Shown piece by piece: positions 47,101-54,001 of a DNA stretch of 64,000 nt. Origin of the DNA: Polaribacter sp. (GTDB lineage: Bacteria; Bacteroidota; Bacteroidia; Flavobacteriales; Flavobacteriaceae). The DNA lies in contig JAQWGI010000021.1 of assembly GCA_029238315.1 (NCBI GenBank), forward strand, positions 16,574 to 80,573, given 5' to 3'. The notes below the pieces were generated by a model. It made no database searches. It was not told where the DNA came from and saw only the letters and a list, made by a program, of their open reading frames with translations. The translations under genes and the position numbers were made by a program. The stretch's first letter is position 1. Each line of letters starts with the position of its first letter.

Positions 47101-50100
47101 ACGTACGTGCCCAGAATCAGTACCATTTCCGTCATTTTTATGAGCACCAACTGCTAGCGTTTTTCCATCAGCAGCTAGCGATGTAGAGTAACCAGCCCAG
47201 TCATTCGCCGCTTCCCCATCAATATCTTGTCCTAATTGACTCCAAACATCATCCTTATATGTATAAACTCGTACATGACCAGATTTAGTACCTTTACCGT
47301 TATTATAACGTGCACCAATTGCAACTGTTTTTCCATCTGCAGCGAGAGATACTGAATAGCCTGATTCATCACTAACGTCTTCTCCATCAATATCTTGACC
47401 TAGTTGAAGCCAAGTACCACCTTTATAAGCGTAAATTCGGACATGTCCAGATGAATTCAAATTTGTATTTGTGCTACCGGCATTTCTCGTTGCTCCAATA
47501 GCTACAATTCTTCCAGTTGCAGCGAGAGATACAGAATAGCCTGCCCAATCATCATAAGCCTCTCCAATAACATCTTGTCCTAATTGAGACCAACGATTAT
47601 CTTTATAGGTATAGATGCGCACATGACCAGGATCAAATGGGTTTATTGCACCAATTGCAACTGTTTCTCCATCTCTGTCGAGAGCTACGGAGTATCCTGA
47701 AAAATCAAAAGCATCATCTCCATTAATGTCTTGTCCTAACTGTTCCCAATTATTTCCATTAAACGTATAAATACGTGTATAACCAGAATTTCTTTCATTA
47801 TCATCATTAAAAATTGCACCAATAGCTACTGTTTTTCCGTCTGCAGCAAGAGCTATAGAAGTTCCTGATTGATTTTCAGCAAACTTCCCATCAATATCTT
47901 TGCCTAACTGACTCCAATTACTACCATTGTTCGTATACACGCGTACATGTCCTGATTTTTCTCCATTACCGTTATTTGCAGTTGCACTAATAGCTACAAT
48001 TTTCCCATTTGCAGAAATTGCTACTTTTGTTCCAGAAATATCACCAGCGGCCTCACCATTAATATCCTGCCCAATTTGCTTAGCAGCAATCAAATAACTA
48101 TCAAAAATATCAATAGTAACGGTTGCTATGTTAGAACTTGAACTGTCGTCATTTGCTTGGTACGTAAAAGTATCTGTACCTGTAAAATCTGTGTTTGGGG
48201 TATAAACAAAGGTATCATTTATAGTACTTATCGAACCATTGGTTGGCTGGTTTACAATAGTTAGCGTTGTATCATCAAGATCATTATCTTTAACAGGTAT
48301 ATATATAGATGCATTTGTATTTTTTTCTGTTGCGGTGTTAATATTTTGGACGATAGGATTGTCGTTTACGTTAGTAACAGTAATTGTTAATATGCCCTCT
48401 GCAGTTGCAGTACCGTCAGAAACAACATAGGTAATAGCTTCAGTACCCGAAAAGTTAGCTTCAGGAGTATATACTACAGATTTTTCATCTGTATGTATAG
48501 TAACTTTTCCTTTACCTGTGGTACTTACAGCTGTTACTTTTAGTAAATCTCCGTCTGTATCTGTATCATTATTTACAACATTAATGATATTTGCTACTGA
48601 ATCTTCAACAAGAGTTGCAGTATCTTGATTTGCATTGGGTGCAGCTGGGTTTACCAGGTTATAAATACTAATTGGAGATGAATTATCTCTTTTTGGTATA
48701 CTATAAGATCCAATAGCTAATGTTTTACCGCCTGTATCAAGAGCTACAGTAAAACCAAAAAATTCGTGAGCTTCACCTCCGTTCATATTTTCACCTATTT
48801 GTGTCCATTTACCATCGTTAAAAGTATATACCCGAACTTGGCCAGCATCTTTTTCTTCATCATCATTAAAAATTGCACTAATAGCAAGTGTTTTTCCATT
48901 TGCGGCAAGAGAAACTGAATAACCTGACTCACTAGAACTAGTATTCCTATCAATATCTTGCCCTAACTGAACCCAATCACTATTTACATAGGTGTACACA
49001 CGTACATGCCCAGCATTAGCTCCATTTCCATCATTGTGAGGTGCACCAATTGCAACACTTTTACCGTCTTTAGCGAGTGAAATTGACCAACCTGCTTCAT
49101 CACCATTACCCTCTCCATTAATAGTTTCTCCTAACTGTATCCAATTACTGCCATTATAGTTATATACTTGTACATAACCAGAGTTAGCCCCTGATGATGG
49201 TGCGCCAATGGCTATTGTGTTACCATCTGCAGCGAGAGATACAGAATAACCTAATTTATCATTACTCTCTTTTCCTTTAATATCTTGCCCTAATTGACTC
49301 CATTTACTACCGCTATAGGAATAAATCCTTACCAGACCAGTATTTGTATTCCAATCAGTATCTCCAATTGCTAATGTTTTACCATCTGCAGCGAGAGAAA
49401 CTGACCAAAAGCTTTCACCAATATCATTTCCTGTTTGAGACCAAGTACTCTCTGTATAGGTATAGACACGAACCCCAGTATCAGCTGATCCTATCGCTAA
49501 TGTTTTTCCGTTTGCAGAAAGAGATACTGAAAACCCAAATAGCCCATAATTTATTTTCCCATTTATAACTTGCCCTAATTGAGACCAAGTAGAACCTTTA
49601 TAATTATAAACAGTCACAGAACCTTCATCACTTTCACCTCCATAACTTTGTCCAATAGCTATAGTTTTTCCGTCTCCAGATAGTGTCATTGAATGCCAAC
49701 TCCAATCACTAAATATGTAACCCTTTTCTTCTAAATCTAAGCCAATTTGTTTGGTCAGATTTAAATAGCCATCAAATACTAAAATGTTAACCGTAGCTAT
49801 CTCAGAATCTATAGAGCCATCATTTACCTTGTAGGTAAAAGTGTCTGTACCTGTAAAATTGTTGTTTGGAGTATAAACAATGGTTTTATTTGATAAGCTT
49901 AACTTACCATTTGCTGGTTGTGATACAACAGTATGTATTAGATTATCATTATCACTATCTGTGCCAATGAGATAAATAGAAGTAGTTTTATTTTTTTCTG
50001 TTGCCGAATTAATATTTTGAGCTATTGGGGTATCATTAAGGTTTGTGACACTTACTGTTAATATTCCTTTGCTAGTTGAAGTTCCATCTGATATTGTGTA

Positions 50101-50883
50101 GGTAATAACTTCAGTACCTGAAAAGTTTGCTGCAGGAGTGTAAATTATAGATTCTTCTTTTGTATCTATAGCAACAGTTCCTGAACCAGCTGTATTTACA
50201 GCCGTTACTGTTAATTGATCACCGTCTGCATCAGTATCATTGCCTAGAACATTAATAGTAGTTGCTCCCGAATCTTCAAAAAGAATAGCAGTATCTGCCT
50301 TTGCTATAGGGCCATTTGGATTTACCAAATTGTATATGCGTACATGTCCAGAATTAGGTCCATTCCCATCATTTTTTGGACCACCAATGGCCACTGTTTT
50401 TCCATCTCCGGAGAGAGATACTGAAGAACCTGATAAATCATTCGCAGACTCACCATCAATATCTTGTCCTACATGTATCCAATTACTACCAGTATATGTA
50501 TAGATTCGTACTTGGCCAGAATCAGCCCCATTAGCGTTATTATTATAAGGTGTTCCTATTGCTACTGTTTTTCCGTTTGCGGCAAGAGATACTGAAAATC
50601 CTGAATAATCAAAAGAGACTTCTCCATCAATATCTTGCCCTAGTTGCGACCAATTAGTTCCATCGAATTTGTATACTCGTACGTGACCAGAATCAGTTCC
50701 ATTTCCGTCATTAAAATCTGCACCAATGGCTACTGTTTTTCCGTTTGCGGCAAGAGATACTGAATAACCTGATTCATCACCCCTTGCCTCACCATCAATA
50801 TTTTGTCCTAATTGTGTCCAATTGTTGCCATCATAAGAGTAGATTTTTACACGCCCCCCCGTTAGAGCCATAAATTGCACCAA
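41164..50883 (-). CDS. Giant T9SS surface protein, 3' part (FG-GAP, cadherin-like, BspA-like, HYR repeats)
   Basis: The 3,239-codon main part of a giant repeat protein. From the N-terminal side: FG-GAP-type repeats (units like WSQLGQDIDGEA...VRVYTY) in blocks split by cadherin-like pairs at roughly 50.3-49.8, 48.6-48.0, 46.9-46.4 kb and a single one at 45.2-44.9 kb. Then come BspA-like 25-residue repeats (44.5-44.1 kb), one HYR domain (43.9-43.7 kb), more BspA-like repeats (43.6-43.0 kb), five HYR domains (42.8-41.6 kb) and a T9SS C-terminal sorting domain (ISIYPNPTTKRLSIY to GVYVVKINTDKGS). Its start lacks a signal peptide: it is the continuation of the upstream frame. Confidence 0.88.
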   Translation of the reverse strand: MVQFMALTGGRVKIYSYDGNNWTQLGQNIDGEARGDESGYSVSLAANGKTVAIGADFNDGNGTDSGHVRVYKFDGTNWSQLGQDIDGEVSFDYSGFSVSLAANGKTVAIGTPYNNNANGADSGQVRIYTYTGSNWIHVGQDIDGESANDLSGSSVSLSGDGKTVAIGGPKNDGNGPNSGHVRIYNLVNPNGPIAKADTAILFEDSGATTINVLGNDTDADGDQLTVTAVNTAGSGTVAIDTKEESIIYTPAANFSGTEVITYTISDGTSTSKGILTVSVTNLNDTPIAQNINSATEKNKTTSIYLIGTDSDNDNLIHTVVSQPANGKLSLSNKTIVYTPNNNFTGTDTFTYKVNDGSIDSEIATVNILVFDGYLNLTKQIGLDLEEKGYIFSDWSWHSMTLSGDGKTIAIGQSYGGESDEGSVTVYNYKGSTWSQLGQVINGKINYGLFGFSVSLSANGKTLAIGSADTGVRVYTYTESTWSQTGNDIGESFWSVSLAADGKTLAIGDTDWNTNTGLVRIYSYSGSKWSQLGQDIKGKESNDKLGYSVSLAADGNTIAIGAPSSGANSGYVQVYNYNGSNWIQLGETINGEGNGDEAGWSISLAKDGKSVAIGAPHNDGNGANAGHVRVYTYVNSDWVQLGQDIDRNTSSSESGYSVSLAANGKTLAISAIFNDDEEKDAGQVRVYTFNDGKWTQIGENMNGGEAHEFFGFTVALDTGGKTLAIGSYSIPKRDNSSPISIYNLVNPAAPNANQDTATLVEDSVANIINVVNNDTDTDGDLLKVTAVSTTGKGKVTIHTDEKSVVYTPEANFSGTEAITYVVSDGTATAEGILTITVTNVNDNPIVQNINTATEKNTNASIYIPVKDNDLDDTTLTIVNQPTNGSISTINDTFVYTPNTDFTGTDTFTYQANDDSSSSNIATVTIDIFDSYLIAAKQIGQDINGEAAGDISGTKVAISANGKIVAISATANNGNGEKSGHVRVYTNNGSNWSQLGKDIDGKFAENQSGTSIALAADGKTVAIGAIFNDDNERNSGYTRIYTFNGNNWEQLGQDINGDDAFDFSGYSVALDRDGETVAIGAINPFDPGHVRIYTYKDNRWSQLGQDVIGEAYDDWAGYSVSLAATGRIVAIGATRNAGSTNTNLNSSGHVRIYAYKGGTWLQLGQDIDGEDVSDESGYSVSLAADGKTVAIGARYNNGKGTKSGHVRVYTYKDDVWSQLGQDIDGEAANDWAGYSTSLAADGKTLAVGAHKNDGNGTDSGHVRIYDYRGSKWVQVGQDIDGEAAADQSGQSVSLAADGKTVVIGAPYNDGNGTDSGHARVFNLVNHSPTVISDIATLEEDSEATTFYVLDNDTDIDGDPLKVTAISTTGSGTVAINTDEKSIIYTPLANFYGTEIIAYTASDNSATSQGTLTVTVTNVNDIPVAQNINSATKKNDATSIYLLAKDKDDDSLSYIIESGPGHGILSTIADGSVTYTPNQDFTGTDTFTYKVNDGFTDTNIATVTINVFSGYLSIAEQLGSDINGEDSEDLSGRSVSLSADGNTLAVGAVGKDSFSGYVRIYRWDGASWNQLGSDIDGEASLNYSGDSVSLSADGNTLAIGAPGNNDNGTASGHVRIYGWDGISWNQLGNDIDGEDSINQSGYSVSLSADGKTLAVGAPFNNGNGSYSGHVRIYEWEGASWNQLGSDIDGEASGDMSGGSVSLSADGNTLAIGGIYNNGNGSYSDYVRIYGWDKTSWNQLGSNIDGEASGGMSGGSVSLSADGNTLAIGTTYNNGNKYGHVRIYEWNGTSWDQLGSDISGESAGDLSGKSVSLSADGNTLAIGAHYNDDNGISSGHVRIFGWDETSWNQLGSDIDGEASNDYSGESVSLSADGKTVAIGARYNSGNGSNSGHVRVYNLINPNSPVANADIAVLFQDSPATTINVVNNDTDADGDQLTVTAANTAGSGTIAIDTKEESIIYTPAANFSGTEVITYSISDGAVNSIGTLTVTVLTKNPMKLVFDTTKDNASYSGSGTITEDDTTNTKVSLPLGGAKDVYVDWGDGTSLQKVTTEGDIDYIYSSESTYTVKIYGTITSFGKENSNYTNVEKLTRVESFGDIGLTNLSGAFREAQNLTYVPNKLPEGVVNTSYMFAGAKSFNADIGEWIVDSVKDMSFMFASATSFNQDITGWNVGNVVNMREMFSNAKSFNQNIGKWDVQNVVNMRAMFLKANLFNQDIGGWNTNNANNFSEMFAFATSFNQDIGGWDVGNVTTMEDMFEDVTLSTTNYDALLNGWAQLDLKSKVRFHGGNSNFSCGSQDARDLLTNSKVWIITDGSLEADTINPTITPPENVIVNVDKNSNTATNVALGTPATADNCTVVTVTNNAQANFPVGDTTVTWTVTDGSGNTATATQIVTVFPPITDSNFNAVITECLSTNPVDGLCTNSQYGAMPNWDVSNVTNMYKAFEDKTSFNADLSNWDVSNVTNMTQMFWNANSFNQDISNWNVSNVNDMFGMFYRASAFNQDIGNWNVNNVTDMSSMFYRTDAFNQDIGNWNVSNVTKMKNMFYEARAFNQDLSTWNVSNVTTMSAMFALAISFNQDIGDWNVSKVTNMSDMFWMAISFNQDLSNWNVSNVTDMSDMFAGVTLSTTNYDALLNGWAQLDLKSNVQFHGGSSTYSCASQAARTLLINKSWRITDGGLEADTINPTITAPDAISVNVDTDSCEATNVTLGNPTTADNCTVATTTNDAPTSFPVGETSVTWTVTDGSGNTATATQIVTVIDNIDPSITAPVAISVNVDADSCEATNVTLGNPTTADNCTLATTTNDAPTSFPVGETTVTWTVTDASGNTATATQIVTVVDNIDPSITAPVAISVNIDAASCSATNVTLGTPTTSDNCSVATTTNDAPASFPVGETTVTWTVTDASGNTATATQVVTVVDNFDPTISAPVAISVNVDAASCSATNVALGTPTISDNCSVTTTTNDAPTSFLIGETTVTWMVTDGSGNTATATQVVTVVDNINPTISAPVAISVNVDADSCSATNVALGTPTTSDNCSVATTTNDAPTSFPIGETSVTWMVTDASGNTAYASQLVTVVDNIDPTILAQDITVQLDANGTVEIQTTDIDKGSTDNCGILNYELSKTNFRINDLGQNDVIYTVTDVNGNKASKTVVVTVTENALAVEDFNLEKLISIYPNPTTKRLSIYTDSTIMKVNSIQIFSINGKEILIQFSNNNVDVKDLAVGVYVVKINTDKGSIFKRFLKIDE
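41640..42840 (-). repeat. Five HYR-domain repeats with exact 237-bp period
   Basis: The marker TAATCGCTAC (or its close variant) occurs at 41871, 42108, 42345, 42582 and 42819, exactly 237 bp (79 codons) apart. Copies are nearly identical at DNA level. Each encodes a HYR-type beta domain with paired Cys (DSCEATN, ADNCT) and TVTDGSGNTATATQ. Confidence 0.9.
43020..43620 (-). repeat. BspA-like 25-residue (75-bp) repeats, block 2
   Basis: About eight units of 75 bp, each encoding roughly WDVSNVTNMxxMFxxAxSFNQDI. DNA identity between neighbours is high (e.g. the two CACATTCCAGTTTCCAATAT copies near 43.3 and 43.4 kb). This is a DUF285/BspA-type module. Confidence 0.85.
44110..44530 (-). repeat. 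BspA-like 25-residue (75-bp) repeats, block 1
   Basis: About six diverged units encoding MFAxAxSFNQDIxGWNVxNVxxM. They are less uniform than block 2. The downstream LLNGWAQLDLKS segment is shared by both blocks. Confidence 0.8.
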
Positions 50884-51750
50884 TGGCTACTGTTTTTCCG
50901 TTTGTAGCAAGAGAAACAGAGTATCCTGACCAATCTCTAGCTTCTCCATTAAGATCTTGTCCAAGTTGAGACCAGTTATTTCCGTTGAAAGAGTATACGC
51001 GTACATGACCAGAATTACTGCCATTTTCGTTATTCATAGGTGTTCCAATGACTACATTTTTACCATCTCCAGATAGAGATACTGAATAACCAAACTGATC
51101 TCCCTTTGCTTCACCATTAATATCTTGCCCTAACTGTAACCAATTGTTACCGTCGTAAGAATAGATGCGTACATGTCCAGAGTTAGTGCCATTTTGGTTA
51201 TCATTAAAACTTGCTCCAATAGCAAGTGTAGTTCCATCTTCAGAAATTGCTAATGATGTTCCTGACCAATCATTAGTGGCTTCTCCATTAAGATCTTGTC
51301 CTAGTTGAGACCAATTATTCCCACTGTAAGAATAGACGCGTACATGCCCAGAATCAGATCCATTTCCGTCATTTTTAGTCGCCCCAATAGCTACTATTTT
51401 TCCATCTGCCGACATAGCTATTGAAGTTCCTGATTCATCACCAGAAGCTACTCCATCTATATCTTGACCAATTTGTCTAGCGGTGTTCAAATAGCTATCG
51501 AAAACATTTATAGAAACAGTAGCTGTATTAGAAGTTGTTGAACCATCATTTACTTGGTACGTAAAAGTATCTACACCTGTAAAATCAGTATCTGGGGTAT
51601 AAACAACGATATCGTTCGTTAAGCTAAGACTACCATTTATTGGCTGAGCTACAATAGTATAGTTTAAATTGCCAATATCACTATTTGTTGCAACTAAATA
51701 AATAGATGAAACCGTGTTTTTTTTGGTAGCCGTATTAATATCTTGAGCTT
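44890..51750 (-). repeat. Higher-order repeat: cadherin-like pair plus FG-GAP block, about 1.7 kb per unit
   Basis: The start of the cadherin-like segment (coding xADxAxLxxDSxA) recurs near 50281, 48613, 46884 and 45155, i.e. about 1.67, 1.73 and 1.73 kb apart. Each is followed by about six or seven FG-GAP-type repeats of roughly 55 codons. An additional single-domain unit begins near 51.75 kb. Confidence 0.75.
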
Positions 51751-51898
51751 TGGGTACAAAACTTGTTAAAAAGGTCTTATTTAATTTATTGTGTTTATTA
51801 GAATTTCTTACATTAGATATAGCGGCTTCAGTACTTAATATATTTAAAAAAAATACACCAAAAATTACTGCTTTTAATAATGTTCCGTTATTTTTCAT
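50831..51898 (-). CDS. Giant T9SS surface protein, 5' part (signal peptide, cadherin-like, FG-GAP repeats)
   Basis: This 355-codon frame holds the true start of the giant gene. It has a signal peptide (residues about 1-26, MKNNGTLLKAVIFGVFFLN...), a cadherin-like domain (about 52-134, with PDTDFTGVDTFTYQVND) and four FG-GAP-type repeats. It reads IYGSNGG and then leaves the repeat pattern as ACKNLLL, ending in a stop. The pattern resumes in the other frame as GGRVKIYSYDGNNW. With one G fewer the total gene (41164-51898) would be 10,734 bp, exactly 3,578 codons. It is divergent from the AraC-type gene at 52178. Confidence 0.85.
   Translation of the reverse strand: MKNNGTLLKAVIFGVFFLNILSTEAAISNVRNSNKHNKLNKTFLTSFVPKAQDINTATKKNTVSSIYLVATNSDIGNLNYTIVAQPINGSLSLTNDIVVYTPDTDFTGVDTFTYQVNDGSTTSNTATVSINVFDSYLNTARQIGQDIDGVASGDESGTSIAMSADGKIVAIGATKNDGNGSDSGHVRVYSYSGNNWSQLGQDLNGEATNDWSGTSLAISEDGTTLAIGASFNDNQNGTNSGHVRIYSYDGNNWLQLGQDINGEAKGDQFGYSVSLSGDGKNVVIGTPMNNENGSNSGHVRVYSFNGNNWSQLGQDLNGEARDWSGYSVSLATNGKTVAIGAIYGSNGGACKNLLL
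50854..50860 (-). other. G7 homopolymer frameshift site in the giant gene
   Basis: Seven C on the plus strand (seven G in the coding direction). With seven G, the upstream frame runs into a stop; with six G (or nine) the two frames join as YGSNGGRVKIYSYDGNN, which restores the FG-GAP repeat. In such AT-rich DNA a G7 run is conspicuous. It may be a slipped-strand phase-variation tract or a sequencing error. Confidence 0.75.
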
Positions 51899-52177
51899 TG
51901 GGGGAAATTTAGAATTTCCTGCAATTTATTTTTTAAAAAATATTTTTTGTCTACAAATAGCTTTAAAACTGTGTCAAATTATTTATTTGGCACAAACTAT
52001 TATTTTTTTAAACCATCTTCATGACTATACAAACAGTAAAAAAAATACTTTAACTTATTCAGAACTAAACAGTAAATCTTGTATTCTATTATATAGAAAT
52101 TAAAAGACTTTATTTGGTTATAATTTTGAGATATAATAACGAATGTATACTTTAGCGAAGCATTTTATAAACAAAAT
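51899..52177. other. Divergent intergenic region between the giant gene and the AraC-type gene
   Basis: A 279-bp A/T-tract-rich segment, with poly-T/poly-A runs at 51930-51950. I see no convincing promoter with good spacing, no repeat element and no gene. Regulation by the adjacent AraC-type protein would act here. Confidence 0.4.
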
Positions 52178-53326
52178 ATGTTTTTTGACCTCCTTTATTT
52201 TGCCAATATTACAGTCTCTTTTTTGATTGCTTTTTTTTTATGGTTTCAATTAAAACCAACATATTATAAAACGCATACGCAGTTTTTAGCAGCGTATTTA
52301 TTTTTAAATGCTTTTTGCTTTTCTTTTTATCTTTTGATAAAAAATGGAATGATTCTTAACATTCCATTTTTATATAAGGTACCAGCACCAATAACTTATT
52401 TAGTAGCACCTGCAGCTTATTTTCACATTCGTTTCCTTGTTAAAAAAAACAACCCTTTTTCAGCAAAAGATCTACTGCATTTAGTGCCTTTTGGCATCTT
52501 TTTAATAAGCTATGTTCCTTTTTATTTTCAAAGTTTAGAAGAAAAGGCAGCTTATGTTGCAATCATTGTAAACGATATGAGCAAGACTTATTTAGATAAC
52601 GTTGGACTTATTCCTGAGGTTTTTAATAGTTTAGGTAGAGTTATTATACCTGTTTTCTATTTAATTTTACAATGGCGTATTGTTTTATCTAAAGAAGGTA
52701 AACTATTAAATTTACAACAAAAGGTACTGTATTTTTGGAGTTTACGGTTTGTGAAACTACAAACTTATTACATGGCAAGTTTGTATGTAGCAACTTTCAG
52801 CTCAGAATTCTTTTTCCCGAATATTACCAATGAGATCACTGCCAACCTATCTGCTATATTAACTGTTGTTTTTTTCTTTATTTTAAGTATTATACTTTTT
52901 TGGAATCAAACCGTTTTAAGAAAATTAAAAACATTTAATCCTACACAAATCAAAAGCTCTAAAATACATAATGAAATAGAAGAAATTGATAAAATATCTA
53001 AAATTGTATATGAAAAAAAGTATTTTAAAAACACTAAAAATAATCTACAAGGAATTTCAGAATTTTTAGAATATGAAAAAACCGAGCTCTCCAAAATAAT
53101 CAATCTTAATTATCCAAGTTTCAATAGCTGGATCAATCATTTAAAAATTCGATACTGTATAGAGTTATTAAAACAAGAGTATCTAACAAACTATTCTATT
53201 GAAGCTTTAGCTAACGAATGTGGTTTTAATTCTAGAAATACTTTTTATAGAGCTTTTAAAATTGAGACCAAGATGACACCCAAAAAATATATATTAGAAC
53301 ACAATATTAAGGGTCAATTAAAATAA
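52178..53326 (+). CDS. Membrane-bound AraC family transcriptional regulator
   Basis: A 382-residue protein with six or seven hydrophobic helices in the first 250 residues and a C-terminal AraC HTH domain (about 285-380). The HTH part shows ISEFLEYEKTELSKIIN, YSIEALANECGFNSRNTFYRAFK and the TPKKYI end. Such membrane AraC proteins are frequent in Bacteroidota and probably sense an envelope signal. It is divergent from the giant surface-protein gene and lies within the tRNA-bounded region. Confidence 0.87.
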   Translation: MFFDLLYFANITVSFLIAFFLWFQLKPTYYKTHTQFLAAYLFLNAFCFSFYLLIKNGMILNIPFLYKVPAPITYLVAPAAYFHIRFLVKKNNPFSAKDLLHLVPFGIFLISYVPFYFQSLEEKAAYVAIIVNDMSKTYLDNVGLIPEVFNSLGRVIIPVFYLILQWRIVLSKEGKLLNLQQKVLYFWSLRFVKLQTYYMASLYVATFSSEFFFPNITNEITANLSAILTVVFFFILSIILFWNQTVLRKLKTFNPTQIKSSKIHNEIEEIDKISKIVYEKKYFKNTKNNLQGISEFLEYEKTELSKIINLNYPSFNSWINHLKIRYCIELLKQEYLTNYSIEALANECGFNSRNTFYRAFKIETKMTPKKYILEHNIKGQLK

Positions 53327-53473
53327 ACTTTTACCTCCCTTTACGCAATAACGATTTTTGTTTTCTGATTACTACTAATGTTTTAATTTTAGTTCAAAAT
53401 ATATCAAGTACTAATAGAATATTTTAAAAAAAGCCACAATTATCTTAACAACAAGCCAATTTTTTACAACAAA

Positions 53474-53498
53474 AAACCTCCACATTTCTGTGAAGGTT
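53474..53498 (-). terminator. Terminator of the tRNA cluster
   Basis: On the minus strand, AACCTTCACA and TGTGGAGGTT form a stem (one mismatch) followed by T6, starting 4 nt after tRNA-Arg. An identical copy is at 41094-41120. Confidence 0.75.
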
Positions 53499-53502
53499 TA
53501 AG

Positions 53503-53576
53503 TGAGCCCGATAGGATTCGAACCTATGACCGCCTCCTTAGAAGGGAGGTGCTCTATCCAGCTGAGCTACGAGCCC
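53503..53576 (-). tRNA. tRNA-Arg (TCT)
   Basis: Cloverleaf read on the minus strand: acceptor GGGCTCG/CGGGCTC (two G-T pairs) with discriminator A, a D-arm, anticodon stem CCTCC/GGAGG with loop CTTCTAA (anticodon TCT, reading AGA) and T-arm ATAGG-TTCGAAT-CCTAT. 74 nt, no encoded CCA. Its 3' end is duplicated at 41125-41146. Confidence 0.95.
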
Positions 53577-53588
53577 GTAGTTTTTATG

Positions 53589-53621
53589 TTTCTACGAAAA
53601 CAGTGTCGGGGTGGCAGGATT
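53589..53621 (-). repeat. tRNA-Pro 3'-end remnant
   Basis: TGTCGGGGTGGCAGGATT at 53604-53621 is identical to 53734-53751, the acceptor and T-arm end of tRNA-Pro. The preceding TTTCTACGAAAAC (53589-53601) is also shared with 53707-53719. The rest of the tRNA is absent, so this is a partial duplication or a decayed copy. Confidence 0.7.
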
Positions 53622-53735
53622 AACGTTGTTGATCCTGATAGGTTTAATCACAAATTAAAAATTACTTTTAATAAGTAAATACCTATGTTTTCTTTAGAAA
53701 GTAAACTTTCTACGAAAACTCCACTTTTTACTTTG

Positions 53736-53810
53736 TCGGGGTGGCAGGATTCGAACCTGCGACCTCCTCGTCCCAAACGAGGCGCGATGACCGGGCTACG
53801 CTACACCCCG
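53736..53810 (-). tRNA. tRNA-Pro (TGG)
   Basis: Acceptor CGGGGTG/CACCCCG with discriminator A, anticodon loop TTTGGGA (anticodon TGG, reading CCA), T-arm GCAGG-TTCGAAT-CCTGC. 75 nt. It lies between tRNA-Ser and tRNA-Arg on one probable transcript. Confidence 0.95.
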
Positions 53811-53824
53811 AGTAGCAATTGTTG

Positions 53825-53909
53825 CGGAGAGTGTGGGATTCGAACCCACGCGACAGTTACCCGTCGACAGTTTAGCAAACTGCTCCATTAACCACTCTGG
53901 CAACTCTCC
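53825..53909 (-). tRNA. tRNA-Ser (GCT)
   Basis: Acceptor GGAGAGT/ACTCTCC with discriminator G, anticodon stem-loop CAGTT-TGCTAA-type (anticodon GCT, reading AGC/AGT), a long variable arm as expected for serine tRNA, and T-arm GTGGG-TTCGAAT-CCCAC. 85 nt; first gene of the tRNA cluster. Confidence 0.95.
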
Positions 53910-53944
53910 GTAAAACTAACAATGTTAGTAAAAAATTGCGAGTG

Positions 53945-53975
53945 CAAATGTAACATACCAAAAACAATATTGCAA
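53945..53975 (-). promoter_or_regulatory. Promoter of the tRNA cluster
   Basis: Minus-strand TACATTTG (53952-53945) fits TAnnTTTG exactly. A TTG (53975-53973) lies 20 bp upstream, the expected -33 distance. Position about 36 bp before tRNA-Ser is suitable for the three-tRNA transcript. Confidence 0.5.
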
Positions 53976-54001
53976 GGTTTTTTATACTTTTTGCAATAAA
54001 A

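Noticed and set aside
51750..52103. 117-residue plus-strand open frame at the start of the giant gene
   Set aside because: It is antisense to the signal-peptide region and continues into A/T-rich intergenic DNA; no family features.
41093..53531. A complete prophage or integrative element
   Set aside because: Despite the flanking tRNA repeat, no integrase, recombinase, transfer or phage gene is present; only the giant gene and the regulator are.
53685..53891. 68-residue plus-strand open frame
   Set aside because: It runs antisense through tRNA-Pro and tRNA-Ser; its GWQDSNLRPP-type text is the well-known artefact of translating tRNA genes.
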